Of a DNA stretch of 50,202 nt, positions 6,697 through 13,961 are shown in pieces. A model generated the notes under the pieces. That model worked only from the letters and a program-made list of their open reading frames with translations, made no database searches and was not told the origin of the DNA. The stretch's first letter is position 1. Each line of letters begins with the position of its first letter. The position numbers and the translations under genes are program-made. The DNA is from a virus. The stretch is from IMG/VR virus record IMGVR_UViG_3300049846_002441, positions 1-50,202 of that record, one strand, 5' to 3'.

Positions 6697-7094
6697 GGCC
6701 TGGCCTTGAGTGCTGCAATTTTTTCCATCAGATTTCCCCATTGCCGCTCTTGCTCTTTCACGTCGCGCTTGATCGGCGCGAGTGCGGCCTTGTGCTTTTC
6801 GATGCGAATCTCAAGGATTTTTGTGCAATTTGGCGCAAAGTCCGCTGGCAGGGTTGGCGCAAGGCGCGCCCACTCATCTAACATCCATGAGAAATCCAAC
6901 TCCCGCGCCTTCCCCTCGGCGGCAACCAAATCCTTCACGCGCTCCGCATCGGTGGCTAGTGATCGGTCTAGGTCGTGACGCAACCGCTCGACTTCGGCGA
7001 ACACAATGGCGATAGCCATCGTCGGTGCCGGGGGCTGCGGGCCGCTCCAATTCACCCACTCCCGCACCCGCTCCATCGCTTCCTCTATCGTCAC
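6693..7094 (-). CDS. Hypothetical coiled-coil protein, 133 aa
   Basis: GTG 7094 overlaps the previous TGA. The sequence is strongly helical and charged: IEEAMERVREWVNWSG, then VERLRHDLDRSLATDAERV and IKRDVKEQERQWGNLMEKI, suggesting two coiled-coil segments separated by a Pro-containing turn near residue 90. It ends KARP with AGGCCATGA feeding the next gene. No family recognised. Confidence 0.75.
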   Translation of the reverse strand: MTIEEAMERVREWVNWSGPQPPAPTMAIAIVFAEVERLRHDLDRSLATDAERVKDLVAAEGKARELDFSWMLDEWARLAPTLPADFAPNCTKILEIRIEKHKAALAPIKRDVKEQERQWGNLMEKIAALKARP

Positions 7095-7360
7095 GGCTTC
7101 ACTTCCGCGTTAATAGATGCCGCAATAGCGCGGCGAAGTTGGTCACTTGGTATTTTGGCAAAACCGATAACCTCTATCGCAGCGACAAGCATTTCGTCGC
7201 TCACGTCCTCCGGCCGTATGGCGGCAAGGCCGGCGCGGGCCTGCGGTCGCCAGTCGCGCCACGCCGGCCAATCACCCATCTGCGATTTGGCGTCCGCCGA
7301 TTCTTCCGGGCCAACGCTTTCGCAAATCGCCCGCGCCATTCTCTCAACAATGCCGGTCAT
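7091..7360 (-). CDS. Conserved phage hypothetical protein, 89 aa
   Basis: ATG 7360 overlaps the upstream stop. The opening MTGIVERMARAICES is a pattern found at the start of many small phage proteins, and the middle (PQARAGLAAI, then VSDEMLVAAIEV) is typical of the same unnamed family. Function is unknown. It ends NAEVKP followed by the GTGA start of the next gene. Confidence 0.75.
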   Translation of the reverse strand: MTGIVERMARAICESVGPEESADAKSQMGDWPAWRDWRPQARAGLAAIRPEDVSDEMLVAAIEVIGFAKIPSDQLRRAIAASINAEVKP

Positions 7361-7545
7361 GGCTTCTCCTGTGTGAGAACGTTGACAAGCGTTTCGGCTT
7401 CGGTAAATCGCATCGGGTTTTCGCAGTACGCAAGCGCGTCCTTGGGCTTCAGTCCAGTCGCTTGGCAAAGCCTACACCTGCCCACGAATGGCTGTCCCTT
7501 TGGCGATGTGCGCTCAATGGCGTGGAGTTGCTGCGTCGTGGTCAT
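7357..7545 (-). CDS. Small zinc-finger-like protein, 62 aa
   Basis: ATG 7545 overlaps the stop of the 65-aa gene inside a 24-bp repeat. Residues C24, C27 and C41 (CRLC ... AYC) look like part of a zinc-binding knuckle. The C-terminus is TQEKP, whose codons (CAGGAGAAGCC) also provide the ribosome site of the next gene. A longer reading of this frame to 7770 overlaps the 65-aa gene and is rejected. Confidence 0.65.
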   Translation of the reverse strand: MTTTQQLHAIERTSPKGQPFVGRCRLCQATGLKPKDALAYCENPMRFTEAETLVNVLTQEKP

Positions 7546-7739
7546 GGCTTCTCCTGTGGTTCGGCTGCGAATGTCGTTGACGCGAAAAACCGAGCGCCAC
7601 GAAACCGGCCGTATTCGAGATGGAAAAGCTCGGTCAAGTACAGTGTCCCGCCATCGACGCGAATTGCCGTGATCAACATCGATTTCATGTTGACGATTGT
7701 CTTCTCGACTAACTTGTTCTCGTCCTTCTTCTTGCTCAC
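7542..7739 (-). CDS. Hypothetical protein, 65 aa
   Basis: GTG 7739 follows an AGGAG site carried by the second copy of a 24-bp repeat (7740-7763). The product is basic at its start (MSKKKDENKLVEKTIV) and appears to have a beta-rich middle. It ends FAAEPQEKP, encoded by the first copy of the same repeat (7546-7569). No family recognised. Confidence 0.65.
   Translation of the reverse strand: MSKKKDENKLVEKTIVNMKSMLITAIRVDGGTLYLTELFHLEYGRFRGARFFASTTFAAEPQEKP
7546..7569 (-). repeat. Stop/ribosome-site junction repeat, copy 1
   Basis: 24 bp identical to 7740-7763. It encodes the C-terminus AAEPQEK of the 65-aa gene and the AGGAG site for the next one. Confidence 0.95.
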
Positions 7740-7763
7740 GGCTTCTCCTGTGGTTCGGCTGCG
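7740..7763 (-). repeat. Stop/ribosome-site junction repeat, copy 2 (orphan C-terminus)
   Basis: 24 bp identical to 7546-7569. It lies in the gap after the exonuclease stop. Its frame still reads AAEPQEKP-stop, but no upstream gene is attached, so it looks like the left-over end of a lost gene that is kept as a ribosome site. Confidence 0.9.
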
Positions 7764-7771
7764 TGGCCATG

Positions 7772-8743
7772 TCAGTAAGCCTTCAAAGTCTCAGGGTTGT
7801 TGCCGACGCCGAAGATGCGCCGCGCGTAATCTTCACCAACACGCCCCGGTGAGCCGAAGTCGCCGCGATCCTTCCGCTCCTCCAGTGCCATCTCAATGCC
7901 GCGCGGCAGATCGATCTCGGCGCCGCGCTCGTACGCCGGCCAGTTGTCGGCGGTCAGACACGCGAAGAAATCGCGGATCATCGCGCGCCAAACAATCAAA
8001 CCCCAATCGAGCGTTATGACCGACGGTGTGACGATGTTCACAAGATGTGGTGGTGCGTTTTCTTGGCAGATCCACGCGAAGTCGTGCGGCGGCGCACCCT
8101 CAACGCGCGTGATGATATCGAGTTGCGACGCGGCTTGAATGAACCACCCGCCGTCGTGCACCTTCATCGCGATCGAGCGCGGGTGTACAGATCCGCTCGT
8201 GGTTTTGTAGTCGCGCACGCACACTTTGTCGTCGATCCTGATGCGCACGTCCGGCCGCGATTTCAACCAAATGCCCGTGTCCTCGTCTTTCACGAAATAC
8301 GAGAGCTCGTTTTGACCTTCTGTTGTCAGCCGGTGGCACTCATCATCTGCCCAAAGGGCGTCGCGCATCACCAGAACGCGCGCCATTTGATCCGGTGTGA
8401 GACAAACGGCGCCGGACTCCCTCGCCTCATTCCTAAGATATCTTTTGCGAGCGGCAGGCGTATTCTTGTCGACCGCAACAACGAGGCCTTGCCAGTTCTC
8501 CTCAAGAGCCGCCGCATGTGCGGCGGTGCCGAGATCGAAGCGCGTTACGCTATCGGAGGGGCGATCCGGGTTCAGGTACGAGTCGAACCACATCACGCGC
8601 GGGCACTCTTGGTAAAGCGCGATCGCCATCGAGGCGCTGAACGAAGGCCCATCAGCGCAATCGGCGTGATACCAGTCGTTCGGCATCTCGTAGACGCCGG
8701 GTTCGGTGATTTTCTCGCCGTAGCGGATTTTGGTGATTTTCAT
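7772..8743 (-). CDS. PD-(D/E)XK exonuclease, exodeoxyribonuclease VIII-like
   Basis: 323 aa. The start ATG 8743 is chosen from composition and the MKITKIRYGE opening. The frame is open far upstream but overlaps the divergent control region. Catalytic features are His76 (GTAAHAAAL), Glu146 (NELS), Asp165 in KSRPDV, the Asp178-x-Lys180 pair in VRDYKTT and Gln207 in IQAASQLDI, the layout of RecE/Exo VIII C-terminal and Cas4-like nucleases. It should resect double-stranded ends to give single strands for the Sak4-like ATPase. As first gene of the leftward operon it lies next to the control region. A TGCAACGAGACG leader precedes its start. Confidence 0.9.
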   Translation of the reverse strand: MKITKIRYGEKITEPGVYEMPNDWYHADCADGPSFSASMAIALYQECPRVMWFDSYLNPDRPSDSVTRFDLGTAAHAAALEENWQGLVVAVDKNTPAARKRYLRNEARESGAVCLTPDQMARVLVMRDALWADDECHRLTTEGQNELSYFVKDEDTGIWLKSRPDVRIRIDDKVCVRDYKTTSGSVHPRSIAMKVHDGGWFIQAASQLDIITRVEGAPPHDFAWICQENAPPHLVNIVTPSVITLDWGLIVWRAMIRDFFACLTADNWPAYERGAEIDLPRGIEMALEERKDRGDFGSPGRVGEDYARRIFGVGNNPETLKAY

Positions 8744-8950
8744 TGGTTCGTCTCGTTGCACAGACAGTTCTACGCCTTCAAAACAAAATCGCAACAAAAA
8801 AGCATCGGGGCAATTGCAAATTTCCTCGTTAACAAATATGAACGATCTGCCGCTTTCGGGCGGCAGCTTCCTCTCGTTGCAGGACGAAGCGCAGGCGGCG
8901 GGGCCTCTCTCCGGCGCTCCGCCGCCACACAAACCCTGAAAGGAGTAAAT
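8744..8950. promoter_or_regulatory. Divergent control region between left and right operons
   Basis: A 207-bp noncoding gap between divergent genes, AT-rich on its left half. It holds a hairpin at 8847-8866 (CTGCCGC/GCGGCAG), another at 8894-8926 (GGCGGCGG/CCGCCGCC), two copies of the TTGCAACG leader core (8751-8760, 8870-8881) and a GTTAACAAATATGAAC stretch. A leftward promoter (TTGCGA, 16 bp, TAGAAC) is possible but weak. This is where I would expect early promoters and operators. Confidence 0.55.
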
Positions 8951-9520
8951 ATGGCCCGAAGAAAAAATCCCCGAACGGACCCGAATGAGACTGAGGCCGA
9001 CGAGGCCGAGCAGGCGCGCTCGAACCAGCCCGGCAAGCGCGACCTGGCGCACCACCTCAAGGAAATCTCCGCCGCGAAGCAGCGCAAGGCCGACGCGGAT
9101 ATGGCGCTGGCGTCGAAATACTCTGCCGCGGAGGAGTGCGGGCTCGACAAGAAGGCGATCAAGCACCTGCTGAAGCTCCGCGACCAGGACAGCGAAAAGT
9201 CGAAGGCGGAATTCCAGACCCTCATCAAATACCTGCAGTGGATGGATATGCCGATTGGCGCGCAGTTGCACTTCTTCGACGATCCGACAAAGTCGCCGGA
9301 AGAAACCGCGATCGCGGAGGGTCGCCAGGCCGGCAAAGAGGGCGCGTCGGCGAACACGAACCCTTATCCGGAAGGCTCGAAGTTGTACCCTCGCTGGGAA
9401 GAGGGTCGAATGCTCGGCCAGGCAGATCTGGTGAACGGCGCCGGTAAGGTGACACCCATCGCCGCCGGGAAGAAAAAGCGCGGCCGGCCCCCGAAGGGCC
9501 AGCTGGCGGAACTGCATTGA
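8951..9520 (+). CDS. GapR-like DNA-binding protein fused to an RMF-like domain and an AT-hook
   Basis: 189 aa, start ATG 8951 after AAAGGAG. Residues about 29-105 (RDLAHHLKEISAAKQRKADA, then ECGLDKKAIKHLLKLRD) resemble DUF2312/GapR, an alphaproteobacterial nucleoid protein that binds overtwisted DNA. Residues about 119-155 (EGRQAGKEGASANTNPYPEG ... WEEGRMLGQ) resemble ribosome modulation factor and CrpP-type small proteins. The tail KKKRGRPPKG (173-182) is a classical AT-hook. The three parts together suggest a nucleoid or ribosome-directed takeover factor expressed early. Domain calls are by eye. It overlaps the RuvC-like gene by a TTGA junction. Confidence 0.8.
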   Translation: MARRKNPRTDPNETEADEAEQARSNQPGKRDLAHHLKEISAAKQRKADADMALASKYSAAEECGLDKKAIKHLLKLRDQDSEKSKAEFQTLIKYLQWMDMPIGAQLHFFDDPTKSPEETAIAEGRQAGKEGASANTNPYPEGSKLYPRWEEGRMLGQADLVNGAGKVTPIAAGKKKRGRPPKGQLAELH

Positions 9521-10086
9521 TTTCGCTCGGCTTAGACCTTTCGTCTCACTCGGGGTGGGCCACGTGCGCCGGTGACGGCACCAGGCCCACCTCTGGCGTT
9601 TGGGATCTGCCGTGGACTGGTGAGATCCGGCGCATGTCGGCCATGCTGCTGAGGCTCGACACGCTTTTGACGCAAATGATCCGGGCTCGCGAAATCAAGA
9701 TCTGCGCGATCGAGGAGCCGTTTCAGTCCTTCGGTGCGAAGAATGCGAAAACCCAGCTTATGCTCTGGAATCTGTGCGGAACGGCGCAGGCTGTGTGTGC
9801 ACGCGAGGGCGTCGACTATCTGATCGTGCAGCCAGCGCGGTGGCGAACGGTGTTTCTGCCGCACGCAAACTGCAAAGGCGACGAATGGAAGCGCGCCGCG
9901 GAGCGGCGGTGCCAGGATCTCGGGTGGCCAGCGACCGATCACAACGCGGCCGAGGCCTGTGGAATTTGGGCCTGGCTCAAATCCGGAAACGAGTCTGGCT
10001 GGCAGGCCAAAGTTCTCGGGGCTGAGAAAATGGCGCTTCCGAAGGCAACGCAGAAATTCTTCGAAAAGCGCGCCAGATTGGGGTAA
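9517..10086 (+). CDS. RuvC-like Holliday junction resolvase
   Basis: 189 aa from TTG 9517, which overlaps the previous stop. RNase H-fold features are Asp7 in SLGLDLSSHSGWA, Glu66/67 in CAIEEP and the DHNAAEACGIW box (Asp141, Glu146), matching the phage branch of RuvC-type resolvases that resolve branched replication or recombination DNA before packaging. Length is close to bacterial RuvC. It completes a recombination set with the exonuclease and Sak4-like ATPase on the opposite strand. Confidence 0.88.
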   Translation: MISLGLDLSSHSGWATCAGDGTRPTSGVWDLPWTGEIRRMSAMLLRLDTLLTQMIRAREIKICAIEEPFQSFGAKNAKTQLMLWNLCGTAQAVCAREGVDYLIVQPARWRTVFLPHANCKGDEWKRAAERRCQDLGWPATDHNAAEACGIWAWLKSGNESGWQAKVLGAEKMALPKATQKFFEKRARLG

Positions 10087-10089
10087 TTG

Positions 10090-10107
10090 CGCTTTTGCGC
10101 AAAAGCG
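10090..10107. promoter_or_regulatory. 18-bp perfect palindrome
   Basis: CGCTTTTGCGCAAAAGCG is a perfect dyad in the 55-bp gap after the resolvase. A second, 10-bp palindrome (CACGATCGTG, about 10119-10128) follows before the ribosome site GAGGGAG. With no spacer it is a poor RNA hairpin and more likely a protein-binding site. Confidence 0.5.
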
Positions 10108-10141
10108 GTATTCTCCGACACGATCGTGAGGGAGACATCAC

Positions 10142-10432
10142 ATGCCGCGCATGAATCTTGGATTGGGCGTCAAAGTAACGACGGATTGGGTGCCGTGCTC
10201 GCGCGGAACGTATGTCTGGACCGGCAATGGTGGTACGTGGAATGGCGCAACCGCGCAGCTGCAGACAAAAAGCATAGACGGGTCGACGGCGGTCAACGTG
10301 CCGGGAGCCGCGCTGAACGCGGACGGACAGTGGACAGTCGACATCGGGGATGATGCGGAAGTGCGCATTGCCATCTCTGGTGGCCCCCCAACCGGCGCCG
10401 GCCTATCTTTCTCTTTGGCGCGCATTCTATAA
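10142..10432 (+). CDS. Small beta-sandwich phage protein, 96 aa
   Basis: Start ATG 10142 after GAGGGAG. The layout (TYVWTGNGGTWNGATAQLQT, then TVDIGDDAEVRIAIS and a hydrophobic tail) matches a common unnamed family of about 90-100 aa in tailed phages, usually found beside virion or adhesin genes. It ends in TAA directly followed by the ATG of the adhesin gene, so the two are probably made together. A virion or adhesin-accessory role is an inference. Confidence 0.7.
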   Translation: MPRMNLGLGVKVTTDWVPCSRGTYVWTGNGGTWNGATAQLQTKSIDGSTAVNVPGAALNADGQWTVDIGDDAEVRIAISGGPPTGAGLSFSLARIL

Positions 10433-11806
10433 ATGTCCGCCGCATCCCCGAGGCCCCCCGCGCGCGGCAGCGCCCGCCCGACAATCCACCCGCCATGTTC
10501 TGGGGTGCGGGATTTTGAAGACGGCATCCACTATGATGCAAGCGTAAACGCCGGGGGTGGCGGCTTTATGTCGACCAAAGTCCCGGGGGCCGCCGCGCGC
10601 GTCGGCGCCCTGACGGATTTCTTCACTTTCACCGGCGACAACAAGTCCTACTATCGCGGCTCGGCCGGGCTACTCATTCCATCAATCACGAACACCCCGC
10701 GCATCGAGTACGACGCTGCTGGGGGCGTTTTTGGGTTGTTGATCGAAGGGTCGAGAACGAACTCGCTTTTGCAAAGTGAGGATTTTTCAACCACCTGGAC
10801 GACTACAAACGCCGCTGTGGCGCCAAACCAAACCGCGGCACCGGACGGCGCGACAACGGCCGACCGGCTAACCGAAGATGCGACCGCCGCCACCAACCAC
10901 TACGTCACGCAGGGCGTCTCAAAAGCAGCGGCGGCCATCCAATACACAGCAAGTGTGTGGCTGAAAAACGAAACCAAGGGCTTCGCGCACCTTCGGATAG
11001 CCAACGGCGCCTTGACAAACGGCGCCGGCATCGGCGTCAACCTCTCGACGGGGGCGCTTGGGGGTGTATACACGTTCGGCGGCAGCCCATTCACCGGCGC
11101 ATCTGCCAGCGTCGTTACGTATGCAAACGGCTGGTACAGGGTCATACTTACAGCGACGTCGGAGGCGGCGAGCACTACCCTAGCGACGCAAATCTTGCTG
11201 GCAACAGGCACGAGCTCCGGTGATGTGACGTTCAACGGCGACGGCTCATCGAGCATATTCATGTGGGGCGCGCAACTCGAAACGCCGGTTGCGTTTGCAT
11301 CGTCTTACATTCGCACCACAACGGTGAGCGTGACGAGGGCCGCCGACATCTGCACGCGGGCGTTTGGGGGCGAGGTCAGCCAGACGTCAGGGACGATATT
11401 TGTTCGGGGGCGGTGCGGCGTGAACGTATCGGGCGCCGACTACGCCATGGTTGAGATTGACGACGGTACAAACAACGAGCGCATAAGCACGCAGCGCTTC
11501 GGCGGTGGTGCGAACTATCGCTTTCAGATCAATGACGGTGGCGTCTCGCAGGGGGTTTTGACCAGCGGAACCCTTGCCGATCTGACTGAGTTTAGGCTCG
11601 CTGCGTCGTATGCCGCCAATGACCTGGCGTCGGTCTTAAACGCAAGCGCCCTGCAAACTGACGCGAGCGCGACACTACCGACCGTCACGACGATGCGCAT
11701 TGGGACGCGCTTTGGTGGTGGCGATCCGTTTTTCGGCCACATCCGCTCTATTGATTACTGGCCAGAGCGAAAATCCAATGGATTCCTCCAGCAACGTGCG
11801 GCGTGA
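10433..11806 (+). CDS. Receptor-binding / head-spike-type adhesin
   Basis: 457 aa. Recognised from phrases typical of phage spike and adhesin proteins with carbohydrate-binding beta-sandwich domains: FGLLIEGSRTNSLLQSEDFS near 90-115, ASVWLKNETKGFAHLRI near 180, FMWGAQLETPVAFASSYI near 270 and a second jelly-roll half ending in IRSIDYWPERKSNGFLQQ. It probably binds host surface sugars. It lies far from the main virion operon, in a region with replication and methylation genes. The start follows the previous stop with no gap and no separate ribosome site. Confidence 0.75.
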   Translation: MSAASPRPPARGSARPTIHPPCSGVRDFEDGIHYDASVNAGGGGFMSTKVPGAAARVGALTDFFTFTGDNKSYYRGSAGLLIPSITNTPRIEYDAAGGVFGLLIEGSRTNSLLQSEDFSTTWTTTNAAVAPNQTAAPDGATTADRLTEDATAATNHYVTQGVSKAAAAIQYTASVWLKNETKGFAHLRIANGALTNGAGIGVNLSTGALGGVYTFGGSPFTGASASVVTYANGWYRVILTATSEAASTTLATQILLATGTSSGDVTFNGDGSSSIFMWGAQLETPVAFASSYIRTTTVSVTRAADICTRAFGGEVSQTSGTIFVRGRCGVNVSGADYAMVEIDDGTNNERISTQRFGGGANYRFQINDGGVSQGVLTSGTLADLTEFRLAASYAANDLASVLNASALQTDASATLPTVTTMRIGTRFGGGDPFFGHIRSIDYWPERKSNGFLQQRAA

Positions 11807-11817
11807 TAGGTGACGTG

Positions 11818-12174
11818 ATGAAGATGGTTTCCTTGAAACTCAGCGACGAAGGTCGTGAAGAAATGTACGGCGTCGCCGGTGCGGCCCCAAAAGGCTCCGG
11901 CCCTCAATATCCGTGGGGCACATCGATCGAGCTCCGCGGCGAAACGCTCGACGCGCTCGGCATCGAAATCGGAGATGTGGAGATCGATCAAGAGTTCACG
12001 ATCAAAGCAACGTGCTGCGTCACGCGACTTTCCTCAAGTGAGAGTTCGGACGGCGAGCCGCGCCAGGAAATGTCCTTGCAAATCAAGGAAATGGCTGTGG
12101 TGCCCGCGGGAGCGTCGATGGAAGACTCGGTGAAGAAGATCTTGGCGCGCCGCTTCAAGGGTGAGAGCGAGTGA
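11818..12174 (+). CDS. Capsid-staple-like small protein
   Basis: 118 aa from ATG 11818 (AGGTGA upstream); an in-frame GTG at 11803 overlapping the previous stop is an alternative. The pattern KMVSLKLSDEGREEM, QYPWGTSIELRGETLDALG, then TIKATCCVTRLSSSE and MSLQIKEMAVVP follows the small phage family sometimes annotated as capsid staple proteins (short N-terminal extension plus beta barrel). Function here is inferred from that resemblance. The TGA overlaps the GTG of the next gene. Confidence 0.65.
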   Translation: MKMVSLKLSDEGREEMYGVAGAAPKGSGPQYPWGTSIELRGETLDALGIEIGDVEIDQEFTIKATCCVTRLSSSESSDGEPRQEMSLQIKEMAVVPAGASMEDSVKKILARRFKGESE

Positions 12175-12497
12175 TCCTGCGCTGGACCGCGCGGGGGTTT
12201 GTTTGGTCGCTCGGCGACGAGTGGGGGGAAAACGGGCCCTTCGCGAGCTATCGCGAGGCCATTGACGACTACGAGATTTACCGGCAATCTCAAGACGCGG
12301 CTGTCAGCGCGAACTCCGGCCGCGAGCAAGCGCCGCCCCCCAGCGAGCGCCTGCAGGCGCCGATGGGCCCCAAAGCGTCGGCGCCACTTTCATTTCTTGA
12401 TTTTCCGCTGAGAAGCCAACCTTACGATGTCGTCGATCTCTATGGCGACCGTAGCCACATCACGATCTACCCGCGGTTCTCAATGACCAGAGAATGA
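12171..12497 (+). CDS. Hypothetical protein, 108 aa
   Basis: GTG 12171 overlaps the preceding stop. The N-terminal half has a compact domain with alternating Trp/Gly (RWTARGFVWSLGDEWGENG) and a helix (SYREAIDDYEIYRQS). The middle is Pro/Ala-rich and probably flexible. The C-terminus is beta-like (YDVVDLYGDRSHITIYPRF). No family recognised. It is followed 4 bp later by the methylase gene. Confidence 0.65.
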   Translation: MILRWTARGFVWSLGDEWGENGPFASYREAIDDYEIYRQSQDAAVSANSGREQAPPPSERLQAPMGPKASAPLSFLDFPLRSQPYDVVDLYGDRSHITIYPRFSMTRE

Positions 12498-12501
12498 AAC
12501 T

Positions 12502-13131
12502 ATGACCTGGCCATTCGACCCGCACCCACCGCTTTCGTATGACGTGATCTTGGCCGACCCGCCGTGGCACTTCGAAAACTACTCGGCGAAGGGTGAACGC
12601 AAGGGTGCGCGGCGACACTACGCCACGCTTGGCTTCGATGAGATCGCCGCAATGCCCGTGTCAAAGCTCGGCCGCGGCGACTGCATCCTCTTCATGTGGT
12701 GTTGCTGGCCGACGCTGCCGCAAGCCGTTGATGTTTTGGAGAGATGGGGCTTTCGGTATGTGACCGGCGGCGCGTGGCACAAGCGAACTTCGACCGGGAA
12801 ATCGGCCTTCGGGACCGGCTATGTGATGCGATCGGCGACTGAGCCGTATCTCATCGGCACGCTCGGAAATCCAAAAACCGTTCGCGACGTACGAAACGTG
12901 ATTGAAACTTCCGACGCGTCTGTGATAGACGCAGAGCGACGAGAGCATTCGCGCAAGCCGGAGGTGCAATATGAAACCTTAGAGCGAATGTTCCCCGCCG
13001 CCCTCCGCCGCATCGAGCTTTTCGCTCGAAATCAGCGACCAAAATGGGATGCGTGGGGGAACGAAACCAAGAAATTCGGCGCAGCGCCGAATGAAGTGCC
13101 TGCAACCAAGCAACGAAAGGACGCAGCATGA
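12502..13131 (+). CDS. MT-A70 family adenine methyltransferase
   Basis: 209 aa. The signature ILADPPWHFENY (DPPW at 19-22) with ILFMWCCWPTLPQAVDVLER, WGFRYVTGGAWHKR and the C-terminal FPAALRRIELFARNQRPKWD identifies an MT-A70 N6-adenine methyltransferase. It probably modifies phage DNA to block host restriction or to alter regulation. Its target is not predictable here. The TGA overlaps the ATG of the secreted protein gene. Length is normal for a stand-alone phage enzyme. Confidence 0.93.
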   Translation: MTWPFDPHPPLSYDVILADPPWHFENYSAKGERKGARRHYATLGFDEIAAMPVSKLGRGDCILFMWCCWPTLPQAVDVLERWGFRYVTGGAWHKRTSTGKSAFGTGYVMRSATEPYLIGTLGNPKTVRDVRNVIETSDASVIDAERREHSRKPEVQYETLERMFPAALRRIELFARNQRPKWDAWGNETKKFGAAPNEVPATKQRKDAA

Positions 13132-13853
13132 AAAACACCTTTATGTTCCTCGCCTATCTGTCGATCGCGCTCGTAGCGCCGGGCTATGCCGACAGCGACC
13201 ACTCGAACAACTGCAACGGAAACAACTCGTGCCCGACGACCGTGCAGGACAACGACACGCTCACCGCGTCGGCATCCGCCACAGCTTCGCCGATCACGAC
13301 GAACGTCAACACCGCAGTTGGCGGTGCGGGCGGTGCCGGTGGGGCGGGCGGCAAAGGCGGCGAGGCCAACAACCTCAACGTGATCTCGAACACCGCGAAG
13401 ATCGAGAGGGGCGCCGTCGACGTCGACATCGAGACGCGCAATCTCAACAACAACTTCAACCTGACTCACGTCGGCGTCGAGAGTACGAACAAACAAAAAC
13501 AGCAACAAGGCCAGATCCAAGGCCAGCAGCAAAGTCAGGGCATCAGCGAATCCGGCAACTCGTCGATCGTCTGGAACGAGCGCCGGCAGACCGCGTCGGC
13601 CTATGCGGCGGGCGCAGGAATCGCAAGCGACTCGTGCGGCACTGGTGTTGGCGCTGGTGGTCAGGGCCCGGCGTTCGGGTTTTCGTTCAACTTCGCGCGC
13701 GACGATCGCACGTGTGAGCGCATCAAGCTCGCGCGCGAATTGCGGGCCAGCGGCTTTCCCGGCGCCGCGCTGCGCCTCCTTTGCCGTGACGAAGAGGTCG
13801 CTGAAGATCTGATTTGCAAGGCGACGGCCGAGACGGCCCCTCCGTCCGAATAG
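13128..13853 (+). CDS. Exported glycine/glutamine-rich phage protein, 241 aa
   Basis: Residues 1-21 form a signal peptide (MKNTFMFLAYLSIALVAPGY). The mature part has a Gly-rich stretch (AVGGAGGAGGAGGKGGEAN), an Asn/Gln-rich stretch (NKQKQQQGQIQGQQQSQG) and a Cys-containing C-terminal module (SDSCGTG ... DRTCERIKLARELRASGFPG, then LRLLCRDEEVAEDL). That C-terminal module recurs in exported proteins of many Gram-negative phages, often near lysis or virion genes. Function is unknown. Two long hairpins follow the stop. Confidence 0.8.
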   Translation: MKNTFMFLAYLSIALVAPGYADSDHSNNCNGNNSCPTTVQDNDTLTASASATASPITTNVNTAVGGAGGAGGAGGKGGEANNLNVISNTAKIERGAVDVDIETRNLNNNFNLTHVGVESTNKQKQQQGQIQGQQQSQGISESGNSSIVWNERRQTASAYAAGAGIASDSCGTGVGAGGQGPAFGFSFNFARDDRTCERIKLARELRASGFPGAALRLLCRDEEVAEDLICKATAETAPPSE

Positions 13854-13857
13854 CGTT

Positions 13858-13890
13858 AGGGTTGCGCGGTTCATTGCCCCGCGCAACCCT
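13858..13890 (+). terminator. Hairpin 1 of a tandem pair
   Basis: AGGGTTGCGCGG pairs perfectly (12 bp) with CCGCGCAACCCT across a 9-nt loop, 4 bp after the stop of the exported protein. No T tract follows. Confidence 0.55.
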
Positions 13891-13891
13891 C

Positions 13892-13925
13892 CCCGACGGC
13901 GGGTTTCCATCGCCCCGCCGTCGGG
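13892..13925 (+). terminator. Hairpin 2 of a tandem pair
   Basis: CCCGACGGCGGG pairs perfectly (12 bp) with CCCGCCGTCGGG across a 10-nt loop, one base after hairpin 1. No T tract follows, so factor-dependent termination or RNA protection is as likely as intrinsic termination. Confidence 0.55.
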
Positions 13926-13961
13926 CCCTGGTGGCGATGGAGATTTTTCAGGGCGCGGGCC

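Noticed and set aside
7357-7770. 137-codon version of the small zinc-finger gene
   Set aside because: It would overlap the 65-aa gene completely. The coupled ATG at 7545 inside the junction repeat is the better start.
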